A stretch of 7,155 bases of DNA. Origin: an uncultured Bacteroidales bacterium (GTDB lineage: Bacteria > Bacteroidota > Bacteroidia > Bacteroidales > WCHB1-69). Both the position numbers and the translations under genes were made by a program. Within the stretch, counting starts at the first letter, position 1, and each line of letters opens with the position of its first letter. The stretch spans positions 1 through 7,155 of the forward strand of contig CALDIA010000051.1 of the NCBI GenBank assembly GCA_937901455.1. The letters are read 5' to 3'. Of the stretch, positions 6,198 to 7,155 are shown piece by piece. The notes below the pieces were generated by a model, which saw only the letters and a list, made by a program, of their open reading frames with translations, searched no databases and was not told the DNA's origin.

Positions 6198-6584
6198 TTA
6201 GAATTTATTGGGTTGTTTTGAATGACTTTTCCGGTCGGTGAGGATGTCCGAGAAATGTTCCAGCGCCCACGAAATCAGCGCGTCCAAATGCGGCATCAGA
6301 CTTTCCCCGCGCTCGCTGAGACGGTATTCCACCCGGGGCGGCACCTCTGTGAACACCTCGCGGCTAACGAGGCCGTCGTTTTCGAGGTGGCGCAGCGTGG
6401 AGGTCAGCATCTTTTGCGAGATGTCGGGAATCTGCCGCCACAACTCCTTGAACCGCAGCACCTTTTGCTGCTCCAGCGTGTAGAGCACCAGCAGCGACCA
6501 TTTGTCGGTGATGCGCGAAATCACGTGGCGGATGGGGCAGTCGGGGAACGTGGCGTTCTGTATCTCTTCTTTCTTCATCGCCAT
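6198..6584 (-). CDS. HxlR-family winged-helix transcription regulator
   Basis: This 128-residue protein has the HxlR family layout throughout: a Cys-Pro near the N-terminus (C16-P17, in CPIRHVISRITDKW), a winged helix-turn-helix (LRFKELWRQIPDISQKML, then TSTLRHLENDGLVSR), and the wing end PRVEYRLSERG. Members bind DNA as dimers, and several sense oxidants, electrophiles or metals through the N-terminal Cys that is conserved here. The gene precedes the ACGX peptide by 16 bases, so it most likely controls its own operon and the peptide. A Cys-based sensor next to a Cys-rich peptide suggests a link to thiol or metal stress, which is inference. Start chosen at 6584; the Met at 6578 two codons later is a possible alternative. 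Confidence 0.93.
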   Translation of the reverse strand: MAMKKEEIQNATFPDCPIRHVISRITDKWSLLVLYTLEQQKVLRFKELWRQIPDISQKMLTSTLRHLENDGLVSREVFTEVPPRVEYRLSERGESLMPHLDALISWALEHFSDILTDRKSHSKQPNKF

Positions 6585-6597
6585 TCGATTTGATTCG

Positions 6598-6606
6598 GCA
6601 AAAGTA
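6598..6606 (-). promoter_or_regulatory. -7 promoter element for the HxlR-peptide operon
   Basis: On the minus strand TACTTTTGC matches the TAnnTTTGC -7 element and lies 13 bases before the HxlR ATG, so the mRNA leader would be very short. No TTTG is found at the usual 19-21 base distance (the closest is at 12). A weak -35 side would fit a promoter that depends on or is controlled by the HxlR protein. Confidence 0.5.
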
Positions 6607-6832
6607 CATAAAAGAATTCAAATAAGCCTCCGCTTACCAAAAGTCAATACGCAAACAAAAAGGTTATCAATATTGGAAATCAATCTATTGCAGAATACCT
6701 GATTCGTCTAACATACAGATTATTTCGGTTTCGCCACGCAGTTCATCCATAGCGTTCCCCCACGCAAACGCCTTCTTTCTTCCTCCCATTTGTCAGACTG
6801 GAAAACACCTTCCCCTGCAAGAACACAAGTCG
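6607..6832. other. Intergenic region with no clear gene
   Basis: Between the -7 element and the stop of the metallopeptidase-like gene I see no RNA gene, strong hairpin or recognisable promoter on the plus strand. A 34-codon minus-strand frame (6789-6685), beginning MGGRKK and ending DESGILQ, is open and hydrophilic, but it has no ribosome site or recognisable homolog, so it is not called as a gene. Confidence 0.5.
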
Positions 6833-7155
6833 TTACAACACAAAATGCTTGCGGAACTCTTCCTCATCGGTGATGACCAGATAGGGCGTGCCGTCTTGGC
6901 GGTAACGGACCTCGCATCCGGAAGGCATCGGATCACCTTTCAAATCCATCGTTTCGGCTTGGAGAATATAACGGGTGAAGTCGTCTTTTAGCGTTTTCTT
7001 GTCGATAAAACCGCCCGTCACCTCAAGAAAACGTTCCCTGGTAAGCGTGTCCCGATAGGGCTTCAACGCCATCATCAGGTCTTTGAAGGCGTGGTCGGTG
7101 CCGGTCTGCTGTTCTATCTGCCCCACTATCCTCAGCGCATACACGGCACCTCTCC
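6833..7155 (-). CDS. C-terminal part of a probable M1/M61-type metallopeptidase (partial)
   Basis: The frame is open from the window edge to TAA at 6835-6833, so about 106 C-terminal codons are present and the start lies outside. The visible sequence begins RGAVYALRIVGQIEQQTG, then HAFKDLMMALKPY and DDFTRYILQAETMDL. This pattern of a buried 'GA..AL...I...TG' helix, a '(F/L)KDLM..L' helix and a '(D)F..YI.G.e' element resembles the final helical part of gluzincin peptidases of the M61 (glycyl aminopeptidase) or M1 kind. The zinc-binding HExxH region would be upstream and cannot be seen, so catalytic function is unproven. The internal GTG at 7144 is not the true start. It is separated from the HxlR operon by a 248-base gap. 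Confidence 0.5.
   Translation of the reverse strand, partial: RGAVYALRIVGQIEQQTGTDHAFKDLMMALKPYRDTLTRERFLEVTGGFIDKKTLKDDFTRYILQAETMDLKGDPMPSGCEVRYRQDGTPYLVITDEEEFRKHFVL

Noticed and set aside
5878..6201. Long plus-strand frames rich in Arg, Ala and Gly over the peptide repeats
   Set aside because: These are the reverse complement of the ACGX repeats; the low-complexity translation follows from the repeat DNA and has no independent support.
6685..6789. 34-codon minus-strand frame ahead of the HxlR gene
   Set aside because: It is open and hydrophilic, but there is no ribosome site, promoter or recognised homolog; it could occur by chance.

Overview
The window looks like a chromosomal segment from a Bacteroidota (Bacteroidales-type) bacterium. 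Three stretches carry the TAnnTTTGC -7 element of this phylum, ribosome sites are A-rich rather than Shine-Dalgarno, and the protein families resemble those of gut Bacteroidales. Every supported gene lies on the minus strand, so transcription runs from high to low coordinates.

Right edge to centre: 7155-6833 is the C-terminal end of a protein that resembles a zinc metallopeptidase of the M1/M61 kind. After a 248-base gap with a -7 element comes a compact unit: an HxlR-family regulator (6584-6198), then after 16 bases a 77-residue peptide made of four PSACGSACGA units (6181-5948). This peptide matches the 'ACGX-repeat peptide' type that is paired with a radical SAM/SPASM enzyme. A strong hairpin with a T-tract follows the peptide stop, then a second long palindrome, then a 42-codon remnant (5741-5613) that appears to join the start and end of a flavin/ferredoxin-type protein. 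The radical SAM/SPASM partner lies 3.4 kb further on (2226-1233). It is broken: the Cys cluster is in one frame and the rest of the enzyme in another.

Between the two halves of the ACGX locus sits an AT-rich four-gene restriction-modification cassette (5534-2272). It holds a Dam/DpnM-type adenine methyltransferase, a DpnII-type endonuclease, a 175-residue protein of unknown function, and a DpnA-type second methyltransferase. GATC is the expected target. The contrast in base composition with the GC-rich flanks suggests that the cassette was inserted into an older operon of regulator, peptide, flavoprotein and radical SAM enzyme.

Left end: 1150-1 encodes a Fic-domain protein with its own promoter, an N-terminal inhibitory motif and a C-terminal winged-helix-like region. 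It runs off the window just before its expected end.

The main story is a cysteine-repeat RiPP-like system whose precursor gene and regulator are intact while both apparent maturation partners are damaged, with a DpnII-type restriction system lodged between them. Family assignments rest on motifs read by eye; no database search was run.
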